Positions 32,339 to 44,100 of a stretch of 64,000 nucleotides of DNA are shown one piece after another (the stretch's first letter is position 1; each line of letters opens with the position of its first letter). The position numbers and the translations under genes were made by a program. The stretch is from Globodera rostochiensis. Lineage: Eukaryota > Nematoda > Chromadorea > Rhabditida > Heteroderidae. The stretch spans positions 1,432,162 through 1,496,161 of the forward strand of contig JAEVLN010000002.1 in assembly GCA_018350325.1 (NCBI GenBank). The letters run 5' to 3'. The notes beneath the pieces were generated by a model. That model was not told the origin of the DNA and did not search any database. It saw only the letters and a program-made list of their open reading frames with translations.

Positions 32339-33053
32339 ACACTTCGGGAGCTGCACAACATCGCATTGCTCCCGCATCGCCCCTTTTTTGCAGGACGCCT
32401 GCGGGGGGAATTCGGGCTTGCGGAGCCCGAGTTTATCGGCGTGCACGGCCAAATGTGCGCGATCTTCAAGCTGAACGTCCGTGCAGCAATGGAGTCGTAC
32501 ATCGCCTGGCTTAACATCGCGGCCGGTCAAATGCCGATCTCACGCTTGTGAGCAGAGGAATTCTTGTGCTTCGTAAGTTGGGGTGGGGGGCAAAAGAGTG
32601 ATTAGGGGGCGGGGGAGAGAAGGGGAGAAGTGGGGAGGGGGAGGCGGAGGACGAGAAAAGAGTTTGATTGGGTTAGGGGGGGGGAGGGTGGGTTGGGGGA
32701 CGAGGGAAATGAGGGAGGGGGGGAGGACTAGGGAAATGATTGGGGGAGGGGGAGGCGGGGGACGAGAGAGTGATTGGGGCGGGGGGAGGGGGTGGGGGAG
32801 GCGGGGGACGAGACAAGTGCCAAAACTTAAAAAATACAGAATTTTTGGTATTTTTAAGACAAAAATCCATGGCTTCCCGGACGCAAATGGCAGAATCGCA
32901 CCTTTGTTATTGCATTTGTTGTTGCGCCGCAGAGGTTTCATCGGGATCGAGATGCCGGAAAATGAACGGCAGACCCTTAACTTCATGCTTGGCCGTGCAA
33001 ACGACCAAGCAAGCCAGGAAGAATTTATCAATTATTTTGCTTCTTTATTCTAA
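32339..33053 (+). pseudogene. Fic-domain (AMPylase-type) gene relic, two exons, in-frame stop
   Basis: Exon 32339-32572 (after TTTAG, ending at GTAAGT) and exon 32859-33053 (after TTTTTAAG, ending TAA); phase 0 to phase 0. The first exon reads TLRELHNIALL, FFAGRLRGEF and AAMESYIAWLN, matching the Fic inhibitory/flap region (human FICD has the order LxEIHRRVL, GRFR, WLN). The second reads HGFPDANGR, the Fic active-site motif (usual form HPFxxGNGRxxR): the histidine and NGR are kept, but the last motif arginine is proline and the glycine is alanine. An in-frame TGA at 32549-32551 breaks the first exon. Upstream exons were not found. The intron is a G-rich minisatellite. Probably a dead copy of a Fic protein that transfers AMP to hydroxyl side chains. 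Confidence 0.7.
32573..32820. repeat. G-rich minisatellite, second block (intron of the Fic relic)
   Basis: Same unit type as 32065-32325 ('gacgagagagtgattgggg', 'ggggaggcgggggacgag'). Fills almost the entire intron. The related blocks on both sides of the first Fic exon suggest that the array was present before or spread around the exon. Confidence 0.85.
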
Positions 33054-33938
33054 ATTATGTGTCCTTTTAAAGAGGTATTTCGAGTTCTTTAATTTGTTAT
33101 AATTTTAAATAAAAACTGGGAAATTATAGTTAAAAATAGAATGGACGGGCCCCATTTGTTAGCAAAATGATGGGACAAAAACAGGAAATACACAATGAAT
33201 GCCTCTGGCATATTTTGCTGGACGGCAAAACAAAAAATTACAAAAAATTTTGTTTTATTTTTTAAATTTTTTGAGGAGAGACTGTCAGCTTCCCTATTAA
33301 GTGGTGTGCTGAATAAGTACTAACGCATCGCACCGCGTGAAGGTCGTCTCTCTCATTTGCGAGGCAACCCTCCCCTGTGCTTTGGGGCAAAAACACAGGA
33401 TCTTCGGGCAAGATAAAGCGAACGATAAAACGTTTTTAAAAATATCATATGAATAAGAAAATTTTTTTGCAATACAACTAAATGTAAATGTTTAAGGAAA
33501 AGTATAGAAGAATAATAGGAATGGCAAAAAGGTAATAGAAAAAGAACAAAATGAATAAAGCTATATGTAAAAATTGTATGGAAGCAAAATATTGAGAAAG
33601 ATAAAACATGTTACTAATGTTGTATGTGAATAAGCCTCAAACAACACGAGTAACAAAAATGTACAGGGAAATGGGTTGAAGATTCTTGGGAATGTGAAAA
33701 ATATAGTAGGAATGAACAAAAATATGTAGTGTGATGAAAATAGATTAAGTACAAGTGAAATATAGACAAATGGAAAAACAAACAAATGGGGTGGGAAAAT
33801 ATAAGCGAACAACAAATAAAAATAGATAAAGTGAAAGGCCAGCAGTGGCAGTCTCGAAGAGATCCATGCCCTGCTCTTGAACAGTCTCTGTTGCTGAACC
33901 TTGACCTACAAAAGGGCATTAATAAAGAAGGTTTTGGC
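33054..33938. other. No gene seen between the two relics
   Basis: AT-rich sequence. A 33-kb stretch (33300-33420) is locally GC-richer ('accgcgtgaaggtcgtctctc') without a usable frame. 33480-33800 is A-rich with weak 'gaaaaatatag' phrases. Confidence 0.5.
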
Positions 33939-34653
33939 TCAAAGGACCTTTGCCCTTTGACGCTGGAGACTGCGGTGGAGAAGGGCGCGCGGTCCAAACG
34001 TTCGGTGCTGCAAGTGAATGGGAGTCAGGTTGGTGCGCTGACGGCGGTAGGACTGTAAGAACAAAAACAGTAAAAGAAAACCCTTTGATAAATAAAAAGT
34101 ATTTTTACCGTGTGTACAGCATCGAAATGGTTCTGCCTCCACCCATAAGATGATGGCATTTTGTACTTCGATAGGCCCATTTTGCTGATGCACCACTTGC
34201 ATTTCTCCGCGTCGCACAAAGCGTGGAGTCCGCAGGATCGCTAGGAAGTCCTTAGGTCCCGTTGTTGATGTCGACCGTTGGCATCCGCGACGTCGTCGAG
34301 CACATAAATGTTGCGGGCAAGGACGTCAGCAGCGTACAGGCCTTTAAAGTTGGCGTTTGCCTAGGCAGCTGGGTCGTTGGCCGCTGGACCAAACATTCGT
34401 TGAGCATAGCTGGGGATGTTGCCAATGCCAGCGCGCTCAAAAAGTTGTTGCAGCTGGTAATCCGGGTCATCGGCAGTCAAACCATCGGCTGGAAAAACGG
34501 CGTAGTGCATCCGTTGACGCTATTCTTCGGCCGCAAAGTGATAATGTTGTTGCATGGATCTTGCCACTGCACGTCTCAAGCTTCTTTAAGCAGCTTCCTG
34601 CGCCATTGCGTCACTTTCGTTCAGCTCCGTTTCGCCGTTGTCGTAGCCAAAGC
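33939..34653 (-). pseudogene. Two-exon protein-coding relic with four in-frame stops, unknown family
   Basis: Minus strand exon 34109-34653 (acceptor TTAAAG, donor ACG|GTAAAA) joins in phase 0 to exon 33939-34052 (acceptor TTACAG), which ends in TGA. The frame reads protein-like stretches such as GFGYDNGETELNESDAM, DDPDYQLQQLFERAGIGN, LARNIYVLDDVADANGR, a Cys cluster CDAEKCKWC, and a basic end. In-frame stops: TAA 34586-34588 and TAG at 34520-34522, 34361-34363 and 34241-34243. No family recognised. The opposite strand has a 140-codon open frame, but its product is less protein-like. Confidence 0.5.
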
Positions 34654-34699
34654 CTTTAAGAAAAAACGGGGATTTGAATTTTGAAAAAACCATTTTAGA

Positions 34700-35440
34700 G
34701 ACCCAAAACTGGAACAGATAAAAAATTACAACAAAAGCTTGTGCCCTGTTTAGATTTTTTCCGTTTGAAAAATTGAAAAAAACGGGTCTTAGCTTTTTTT
34801 GTTCGGAATTTAACATAAATAAGTAAAAGTTTTACTACTTGTTTGATATGATTATAATTGGTGATGAATAATTTTTAACAAGTCTGTGATTTTAATTATT
34901 ATTTTTGAATTTGTCTACTTTATTTTTATTAATTTATGTAATATTCATACCATCTATTTAATTTTTGAATATAATAAATAAAAGTAAATTTTATGCTTTT
35001 TTGTTTTGTTTTTAACAAAAATTTAATTTATTTATTTTTCAACTTTAAAAAACAAAATTTTAACATAAATAAGTGCCACATTTCTTAGAACAACCATTTA
35101 TTTTTGTTAACAAATGCTTTCCTTGTTTTAGACTTATGTTATTAAAAAAAAAGTTAAATTATTGATGAAATATTTTATCATCAAATGAGTTTCTTAAATG
35201 TGAACTTATTATTAATACATGTTTTTGAATTTTAAGAGGTTGTTATATAATTTTATTTAAAATAAAAAACTTGATGGCTAATCTGAATCAAAAAGTGACT
35301 TTCTATTAAATTGGTTACAATTTATATTTAAGTAATAATTGCTCTGAATTCTATAATCGGGTCAACCACAGAGTTTGTCGTGTTCCACCTGCGGTCCGCT
35401 TTATATTATTCAAAAATTAATGACTTTAAGTATATAATTA
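34700..35440. other. AT-rich stretch, no gene seen
   Basis: Only low-complexity A/T sequence; 'taacataaataagt' recurs at 34812 and 35061. Confidence 0.6.
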
Positions 35441-35745
35441 GAGATCGGACGGTACGGTAAAGTACCGACGCTTTTTCGGTACTTTTCGGTACTCAGGCAT
35501 CGGTACTTTCCCGAAAAGTACCGACCGAACCTTTTCGGAAAGTACCTATGATTTCGGTACCGGTACTTTTTCGGTACCGAAAAGTACCGACCGAACCTTT
35601 TCGGAAAGTACCGATGGTTTTCGGTACCGGTACTTTTTCGGTACTTTACCGAAAAGTACCGACCGAAAAAATCTGAGTACCGAAGGTACCGACCGAACAA
35701 AATTTGAGTACCGAAAAAAGTACCGAATGGAAAAATTGGTAATAT
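35441..35745. repeat. Palindromic-word repeat (GGTACTTTTCGGTACC), first block
   Basis: Repeated self-complementary words such as GGTACCGAAAAGTACC and CCGACCGAACC. Starts with TAGAGATCGGACGG, an end-like phrase also seen at 20452 and 46110. Encoded frames rich in FGRYF are artefacts. Confidence 0.85.
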
Positions 35746-35776
35746 ATTTGAATTTTTCAACCGTTATTCAAAATAT

Positions 35777-35850
35777 TACGTGGCTCGGTGGTTAAACTGT
35801 TAACCAAAAGACTTTATTGTCTGAGGTTCGAGTCCTCGAGTCAAATTCCT
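35777..35850 (+). repeat. tRNA-like sequence, likely pseudogene or SINE head
   Basis: A-box-like TGGCTCGGTGG, a D-arm-like hairpin GGTTAA/TTAACC, an anticodon-arm-like AAGAC/GTCT, and B-box GGTTCGAGTCC with a T-arm GAGG/CCTC. The acceptor stem does not pair, so a working tRNA is unlikely. Confidence 0.5.
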
Positions 35851-36185
35851 TTTTATTAATTTTATTGAATGCCCTGGTGAGTGATGCCTGGGGTTTAAAC
35901 CTCGACTGTGTAAATAGTTTTTTGTGTCTTTTAATTAACTTCATGGCAAGAAAAACAATATTTTTTCATTAAATATGTATTTAAGATTTTTAAATTGAAG
36001 GTAATTTAGGAAGTTCTAAATTTTTTACAAGAGTTAATAGCAAATTAATTTTCAAAAATTTTAACCGATTCAATTCATTTACATAAAGAATTACTTTTTT
36101 TCACCATTTTAGTTATCGAAATTGGACAAGTTTTCTTAATTAAATCGTAAGAATTTTCATTTTGTTCTCTCTGCGACGCCTTCGG

Positions 36186-36500
36186 CTAGAGCTGTTCGAG
36201 AGTCTCGGTCTCGAACCGAGAAAATTACCGTATTTTTAAAATTTTGGCTGAAAATCTCTTAACAAATTGAGTCAAAAATTTGAATTTTTCTCGGCGGCGC
36301 CTATCGGCACCGCCGACTCCCACCTCCCCGCCCCCAGCAGAAGTTTTCAAAACAACTTGAATTTTTGAAAATTCCTTGACAAATATGCTCCTTCTGAAAA
36401 AATTGTTTAAGAAAATGCAATTAAACCAAAAAATAATTCCTAAAAACTTGTGGGAAATTTCTCGGGTTTTTTGGGTCTCGGTCTCGGGGCCTAAGCCTTC
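36186..36500. mobile_element. Composite remnant carrying the MITE hairpin core
   Basis: Begins TAGAGCTGTTCGAGAGTCTC. 36250-36400 matches the interior of the 14.6- and 20.8-kb MITEs ('cttaacaaattgagtcaaaa' and the hairpin core at 36292-36315), and ends near 'gggtctcggtctcgggg'. Terminal CAGGG ends are absent, so this may be a recombinant family. Confidence 0.5.
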
Positions 36501-36635
36501 TTGCCACAGAGCAGGAACAGGTCGAAATGCTGATTTTTTGAACCGCAATCTCCCAATACTCAATTATAAATATTAATAAAGCCAAGATTTCCAAAATAAA
36601 CGATTTTTTGTTGAAAAGTTAATTATAAAAAATTT

Positions 36636-36802
36636 TGGTACCGAAAACCGAAAAAGTACCGACAATTTTTTTCGGTACTTTTCGGTACCGGTACTTTTTC
36701 GGTACTTTACCGAAAAGTACCGACCGAACCTTTTTGGACTTTTTCGGTACTTTTCGGTACCGGTACTTTTTCGGTACTTTACCGAAAAGTACCGACATCG
36801 TT
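36636..36802. repeat. Palindromic-word repeat (GGTACTTTTCGGTACC), second block
   Basis: Same words as at 35441-35745, about 0.9 kb away, with the tRNA-like sequence and composite remnant between. Being self-complementary, orientation cannot be assigned. Confidence 0.8.
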
Positions 36803-37188
36803 TTCTTAATTTCTGTTGAATTTATTTATAAAAACTGTTTAAAAGTGAAAAGTTTATATAGATAGTTAAAGACTTATATTGTATTTACATTATTACTTTA
36901 GGTAAAATTGTAAAAAAAATATCGAGTTTATTTAGGAATGATTTAATTTAATTTGTAGTACAAAATTGTGAACATGGCCTATTGTGTCCAATAATTTGCC
37001 AGAATGCTGATTTTCGTGCCGTCCCAGGCACTTTGTCAAGAATTTTAGTTAATATATTTAGAGAGTTTATTTTACACAACAAAAATTCATTTTTGCACCT
37101 TTGTGATCTCGCCCTTTTTATATTTTATGTCCCGAACATTTCGCCAAAGGACAAAATATCCAATTTATTCATTCCTTTTGGATTTTAG

Positions 37189-38142
37189 CGAAGCGGGCCA
37201 TTACCGTCTCGCCAGTACCGTCTCGCCATTACCGTCTGGCCATTACCGTCTCAGGGCCATTACCGTCTGGCCGTTACCGTCTGGCCATTACCGTCTCAGT
37301 ACAAAAAGGGCCACTCCCGTCTCACGCACAAATTCATGCGTTATTTTTATTTTTTTGGAGCGCGAAATGATTAAATATAAACACCAAAATTAGATTTCGA
37401 ATACAATTTAGAATTTTTACGTCTTTTTAAGCTTCTATTGCATTTGAATAGTTTTTTTTATTTCTTTGTCTAAGCTTGTAAAGAGACATGTTCAGTTTAT
37501 CCTACCTTTTCTTCAAAGTTAATGATTTTAGCGTCAATAATGGAAAATCAAGAAATAAATAGCAAGAAAAAAAAAAAACTTGAACATGAGGGTTGCCTGT
37601 ACATCTTCCACATGTTCAACGCCGACAGAGTCGGACATTGCAACACGCATTTGGCCACACGCACCCCAAGATATGGACCTTTATCGACAAGTTGCGCGAA
37701 CAGCAGAAAATGGTCGACGTCAACATGGAGCAATTTATCGCCGGCAATGATCACTCGCCAAAAGCAAAGAAGTTCCGCGACGCTGATAGGAGGATTCTGT
37801 CAATCCTTCAGCGGTACTTAAACGCAAAAGCGGCGCTGCCGCAACTTCAAGACGAACATCAGTACTTCCATAACCAAATCACCCCTCATTTGATTATTGA
37901 AGTCCTTAGGGGAATTTCCAGCAATTACCGAATGAATTAATTTGTTTTTTGTTAAATTTGTTATTTGTTTTTACAATCGCTTCATTTGATAAAAATTTTT
38001 TTACCAAGGATAAAATGCAGAATTTTTTTGTGGGTGAGACGGGAGTGGCCCTTTTTGTACTGAGACGGTAATGGCCAGACGGTAACGGCCAGACGGTAAT
38101 GGCCCCAAGACGGTAATGGCTAGACGGTAATGACCCCTACTC
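37189..38142. mobile_element. MULE-like element with tandem-word inverted ends and 9-bp target duplication
   Basis: 954 bp flanked by the identical 9-mer GGATTTTAG (37180-37188 and 38143-38151). Both ends are tandem clusters of the word GGCCATTACCGTCT (left 37195-37300) or its inverse AGACGGTAATGGCC (right 38060-38132). The inner borders also match ('tacaaaaagggccactcccg' and inverse). The interior has a coding relic at 37522-37940. A 9-bp duplication plus long inverted ends fits Mutator-like elements. Confidence 0.88.
37522..37940 (+). pseudogene. MULE-type transposase C-terminal relic, shifted frames
   Basis: The frame starting at 37593 reads LQHAFGHTHPKIWTFIDKL then REQQKMVDVNMEQFIAGN and ends at 37938-37940 (TAA). 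This resembles the region after the catalytic domain in Mutator-like transposases (pattern F...HP.IW.FI..L..EQ......Q...G). The first 90 bp are also open in another frame (37522-37821), suggesting a frameshift. The catalytic DDE part is absent, so it cannot be active. Family assignment is from memory of the pattern and moderately sure. Confidence 0.55.
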
Positions 38143-38151
38143 GGATTTTAG

Positions 38152-41100
38152 TCTTTCATCATAACTTCATGACTTCCAATTTAAGTATTAAATAATTTAA
38201 AAACACGAAGAGCATTGAGAGATCATGAATTGTTTATTGATAAACATTTTAAAATATTTATTATAAGCATGAAATTACTTCAAAATTTATCCAAGTTCGG
38301 GGTTCTGTTGAAAAATGTTTTGTTATCAACAATTATGTTCGTCCAGCTCTGTTCGTGATCGAGCACTTCACTGCAGCTTCACAATTTAAAATACAAATAG
38401 CTAGAAAATTAATTATTTTAATTTTCTTTAATCTAAGTTTCAATGTAGAAAACTTATCAAAACAAATCATAAATTTTCTAATTCAAAAGAAAAGCTATTT
38501 TATACTAAAAAACGTAAATTCTGGCAATTAAATTTAATTTTCCATCAAAAAGTTTGAATATAAAAATTATAAAATTTAAAATCAAAAAAATGAAGGCTGC
38601 ATTTATAGCTTCATTGTACATATTTGACAAAGCTGATGCTTTGGCGTACCTTTATTTATTGGGTTTAATTTTATACTTTAAGTTTTGTTTATTTCAATTT
38701 TATGTATTAATATTTAAAGAAATTAGAATGGAGAAAAACGTTTTAATATTTTATTTATTTATTGCTAAATGATCATTAAGTTATTTCGTTTTATGGCTGT
38801 TAATAATTTACTTTGTCCGCAAAAAGTCCAACAATGCTTTCGTGACCAATCGTTTACAAGAAAAAGTTTTGAGCGGTTTCATTTATCGGGGTCGGGACGG
38901 TGTTAAGGTTTCAACCTTACTTCATACCGGTTATTAAAATAAATTAGTTAAATTAATTAACTTTTTTTTATTTTAATAAAAAAAAAAAATTAACAAAAAA
39001 TTAATATTTTTTTTGATTATTATTAATACATATATTGATATTTTGTCCTACATTTATCTTTTTTTATAAATTGTTGTTTTTATTTTAATATTACCCCCAA
39101 GGGATTATTGCCGAGCGTTCATTCAACAATCAGGGGATCGCGTTGCCCTGCCAAAAAAGAGGAAGGTCCTGGGAGAGGCAAAATTAGATCAATATTAAAT
39201 GCATAAAAAGTACATGCAGAATACGACTAAATTAGAGTAAACCAAATTCAAAAATAAAATCTGAATAAAATAAAATGTAAGCTAAAAATAAATGAAATAA
39301 ATTATTTGATCGACGAAACATTATTAATGTGATGCACATAAAAAGGGCATTAATAAAATAAATGTTAAAAGGTTAGCAAACGATGACAGAAATGTTAAAA
39401 TGTCTAAACGAAATGACCTTATTGGTCGGCTGAATCCAACTAGGACCCTTTGTTGTGCTATTTCTAGCAAAACATTAATCTTGTCATTTGGTGCATGCGA
39501 ATTTTTATATCCATTTCAAATCCCGGATTATAACATTATTTTATTCAAATAATGATGCTAACGATTGTTCGACTTTACTTGTAATTTTCTATAAGCCTAC
39601 ATGGTTATTTTATGTACTTGTTCCAAATCAATTTTCTTGTTCCTTTAAGCGAAGTTTTATTTTTATTATACTTGATTAGATTTTTAATTTAATAAACACA
39701 ACAACTTTGTGCATTAAAACGGAATCAATGATGACAGCCCAGCCAGATCTAGAAAGTTAAATTTTAGCGATTTTTAAGTTAATTTTGAAGTTTTCCTATA
39801 TTAAATAAAGTAATAAATTTCTAGACATTTGATTTTTATCTCATTGAAAATGTAATATAAGAGGTTTATTAATTAATAAAACAGTTTATCTGATGATATA
39901 ACAATTTTATTTTTTTAAAAGTTTAAAATGCTTTAATCTTTTTGTCAATTGTATTACTAACTAAATAGTTAATTTTTTAATGATATGCCCAACCTTTTTG
40001 TCCATTCCGCCCATTTGTATAATTAGCAATTATAAAATTTTTAGTTGCTTACATATATACATAATTTTTTCAACATTTAGGTATTAGATTTAAATAGTGT
40101 ATTGCTGATTATAATGTCGGAATATTTTATTTTAACTTTTAACATATTGTTCGTTGTTCCCTTTTTTTGAGAATGTGTTTGATTTTTTATAATCTGAAAA
40201 TAATCCTTTTTTTTTGTTTTTATCTGTTTTTTATAATTGTATTTTTATTTTAAGACTTACACCCTTTATACACAACAATAAAGTTTTAAGTTGAAGACAT
40301 TAAAAAACTGACAATTTTTCTTTTATGGTTTTAATCATTATTTTTTGCTTGATGTTTTGCTCGCTAAACGAAAACAACTTCAATGTTAAAACATGATTTT
40401 TTAAAGAAGTTTTTTGAAGGCTCTGTGACATTTTTTATTCAATTATTCTTGTAAAATAACTTTATTTACTTCTTGTTGCGTTAAGAAAGTGTTGAATAAA
40501 TGGCATGCACTCTCCAACAATGCTGGTTTGTAGTGCAAGCAGGTCAAATATTTCAGCACAAAATTATGTTTTTAACATTTATTAATATATCGATCACTAT
40601 TTTGTATTTTTGATTTTTTATCATTAATGACACTTTTTTAAAATTTTGGATATATTAAAATGAAATTCGTTTAATTAATTAATAATTTACTTAACATGTT
40701 TTTAGTTTTTTTAGCTGTAAATTTGTTGGTATTGATTATTATAACATAAATTGTATGTATGCTGTCAAATAAAAACAATATTTTGTTTTAGAAAGTGCTC
40801 CATAGATCATGTGAAGCAGCACTACTGTTATCCATTGAAACACAAAGCTGGGTTTTTTTAAGATTCAGTCCTTTCTTAACTTATAAATATTCTTTGCTTA
40901 AAATATTATGTTAATAGCTATAGTTTTATTGATCCATCACAAATTCTTTTACACTTGAGCCAAAATTATTGAAATATCATTTTTTGCTATACATTTTTTT
41001 AATTTTAAGTTACTTTTTATAAATTAAGTATATATTTTCAATTATATGTTGCTTAATTTATTTCTAAAATATAAATAACTTGTCAAATGGCATACATGCC

Positions 41101-44100
41101 GGTGTCTTAGCTTAACAAACTTATCACAATTTATGTTTTTATAGTAAATTCTAAAGCATTTGCTTGAATTAAATTCTTCGTCTCTTGAGCTAACATTTAA
41201 TATTGTGATTGTAATATTTGTATAAATATTATTTAGTCTCTTAACAACAATTAAATTTATAAAATTGTTATTGATTTTAAAGTTGAATTTCAATATTAAT
41301 CCTTGTTGTATCATGGTCGTCAATTCTCTTTGTAACTCGAGTCACTTCGTCGGTCATTGGCAAAAAGTATGAGACAACAGTGTAATTATCATTATTTTTG
41401 ATTTATTGATTTGCTGAGTTAACTTTGCTCTATTATATAAAAAAATATATACCGACTCATATTTTATTTTATTTGTAAAAATTTTAATATTTTTACTTTT
41501 GCCAATGTGATTAGAGGTAATATATTCTCATTTGTAATACTTTATTTTTTATTTTTATATTTAAAGTTGAATGAATAAACTGAAATTAAATAAAAAATAA
41601 AATGAAATTTAAATTTATTTTTGAAATAAAATCTGTTTTATGTTTGGCTTGTTTACACATTTTATTCCTTTTCATTAGTAAATTTATTATAGAAAATAAT
41701 ATAAACAATATTTTCGTTTTAACCAGTACATTTAATTCATTGACTCATAATTGGATTATAATTCTAAAATGTCGAGATTTCGTTCTCGAGTTTCGACGGG
41801 TCAGGGTAGGCGACCAAAAGCGAAATCCATTGAAGTAAAAAAATTTGAAATTGTTGAATATTTGAGTGAAAAATGCCTGTGGACGAATAATTGTGTAATA
41901 GAGCTGATCAGGCAGCAACCTTTTCCTTGCTGGATGAATATAGAAATTATATCACCAGATTTTTTGGCACAGTAAAACGTTACAAATGAATATTTAATAT
42001 AAAAGTAGTTGATTATTTGATATATTTTAATTTGATTTTAACAATGTCTATTAAAAAATACAATACATTTTGCAATATATTGACCTCAGCCTCAATTTCT
42101 TGCAAGTTGCCAAATTTATCCAAAATTTGTTTCTAACTTTTTTAACATCTCATTTTCCTCAAGAGGCAGCAATTTTATATGTTTGTTCGGGGGCAAATTT
42201 ATTGCATTTTGAACAATTTTTTTATTTTATTTTCCTCATCTTTGGTGATTAAGGTTTTTATTTTTAGCAAATTTATGTTTTAGTTGAAATTATTTATCTC
42301 TTTTTTTATTTTGGTTTAGATTTATTTAGATTTTTTTTTGGGGTGGTAGTTTCGCGTTGAGGACGTCAAAACAGCAAAATCTTAAGCATTCCAAAAAATT
42401 ATATAATGAATAAAGGATGAATATTTAATAGTTTTATGAAAATACAGTTATAAGAATCGTTTTTTATTTGTATTGAAAAGGAAATAAATATGAAATAACT
42501 TTTTAACGATTGAGAACTAAAATAAAATAACAAAATTGAAAAGAAAATTTCGAATACAAATAAAATACCTAGTCACTACTTAATTTACTATTTTTGTGCT
42601 CATTATCAATTCATCAGCCATTCATTGCTTCCCTTACATTATTGACCTTCGTTTTTCTTTTCCCGCAATATATTTGTAAAAAATGCCAAGAAATGGTATG
42701 ACGGCATGCTAAAAATATTAAAATTCTATTGAGGCCGTTGTTCATTAATAATTTTTACAAAAAATCTTATTTAAAAGAAAATGATTAAATTCAAGATAAA
42801 TGCGTTGTAACAAATAAAAACAAAAATTTTCAGCAATTATTTTTAATTGAAAAAATAAATAATTCTCGATTATAAATTCAATTAAAGCTTTTAAAATGGA
42901 GAAAATGAAACATCTTGATAACCCATAAGCTGAAGCAGCGGTAGGAAAGAGATGAACAACTGCAAGAATTTATCGGGAAGCTTTTTGTTTTAAATCTCTT
43001 AAATAAATCCAAAAGCAAAATGCTTACAAACACCTCAAAGGCATGATGCGTTATTTTGACCTGATAATTAGTACCACGATCTATTAATAATAATATATAT
43101 TCACATGATATAAATTCTAATGCAAAAAAGGATTTTGTTCTGCTAATTCGAGCCGGAGCAAGGATTGAAACTTATTATATGATATTTTTCTTATTATATA
43201 TATACACCACAGTAAATCTTTCCAAACTTTGTAGATATCCCGTCTTAAAATTCACAAATACTACTAATAAACATAAATTTATTTAAATTTAAAACCAAAT
43301 AAAATTACGAGTATGTTTTAAAGACCGCTGCATAAAGGAGATAAATTCCAACATTAAAAGTACATAAAAATGATTTAATAAAATTAAGACAATTTTTTAA
43401 CGTGAAAGACGGTCAAAAATAATAACTGTTAAAGTGTGATGGCATATGCTAAAAGCATGTCAAATTCGTGATAAACATCAAAACACTTTCATAAAAAGCC
43501 AGTTTTAATAAAAGAAGTAATCATGATTTGTTAATTGTATCTTAGGATAATTAAAGGCGTTGAATGTAATTTTAAGACAAAATGTTTTTCGTTGAAATAT
43601 TGCAAACAAACTAGACACTTTATTGGCGCCCAGGAAGTGTGTATAGCGGCCAAGAAAACTGTATCATGGAACTTCGCGCACGTATAGCAAAGCTTGAGAA
43701 ACAGATCATTTTTAGTTGTAAATTAAAATATTCAATGATTTATGCAAAATAAAAGAACCCAATTAAAAATAATTAAAAAATTACTAATATTCATTTGGGC
43801 AATCTTCAATTGCTTATATAAAACGAGATAACATGCAAGGCGGTATCAAAAAGTGACCAGGCCTCTTTTGCGGGGGATGTTAATGCGAGCAACATAATAA
43901 ACGAACTAACAAAGTGTCAAGCATTTAAGAAAACTTATGCCAAAAAGCACTCTCGGCAATTTATTTTTCTAATATGAAAAAAAATATAATTCGAGATTAT
44001 AAATTCAATTAAATCATTTAAAAAGGAGAAAATAAGTCTTAGGTGCGGTCATAAAATTTTAGTTAAATAATTTCGGGTTACAAATAGACATATAGTTTGA

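Noticed and set aside
32002..32870. Proline-rich minus-strand frames (PPPPLPPP type)
   Set aside because: Translation of the G-rich minisatellites.
35410..35760. 116-codon frame rich in FGRYFS
   Set aside because: Product of the GGTACC palindromic-word repeat.
43140..43260. CRISPR-like phrase 'aaggattgaaac' also near 51130
   Set aside because: Only two diverged copies 8 kb apart, with no regular spacers; it is part of a longer dispersed AT-rich repeat in a eukaryotic genome.
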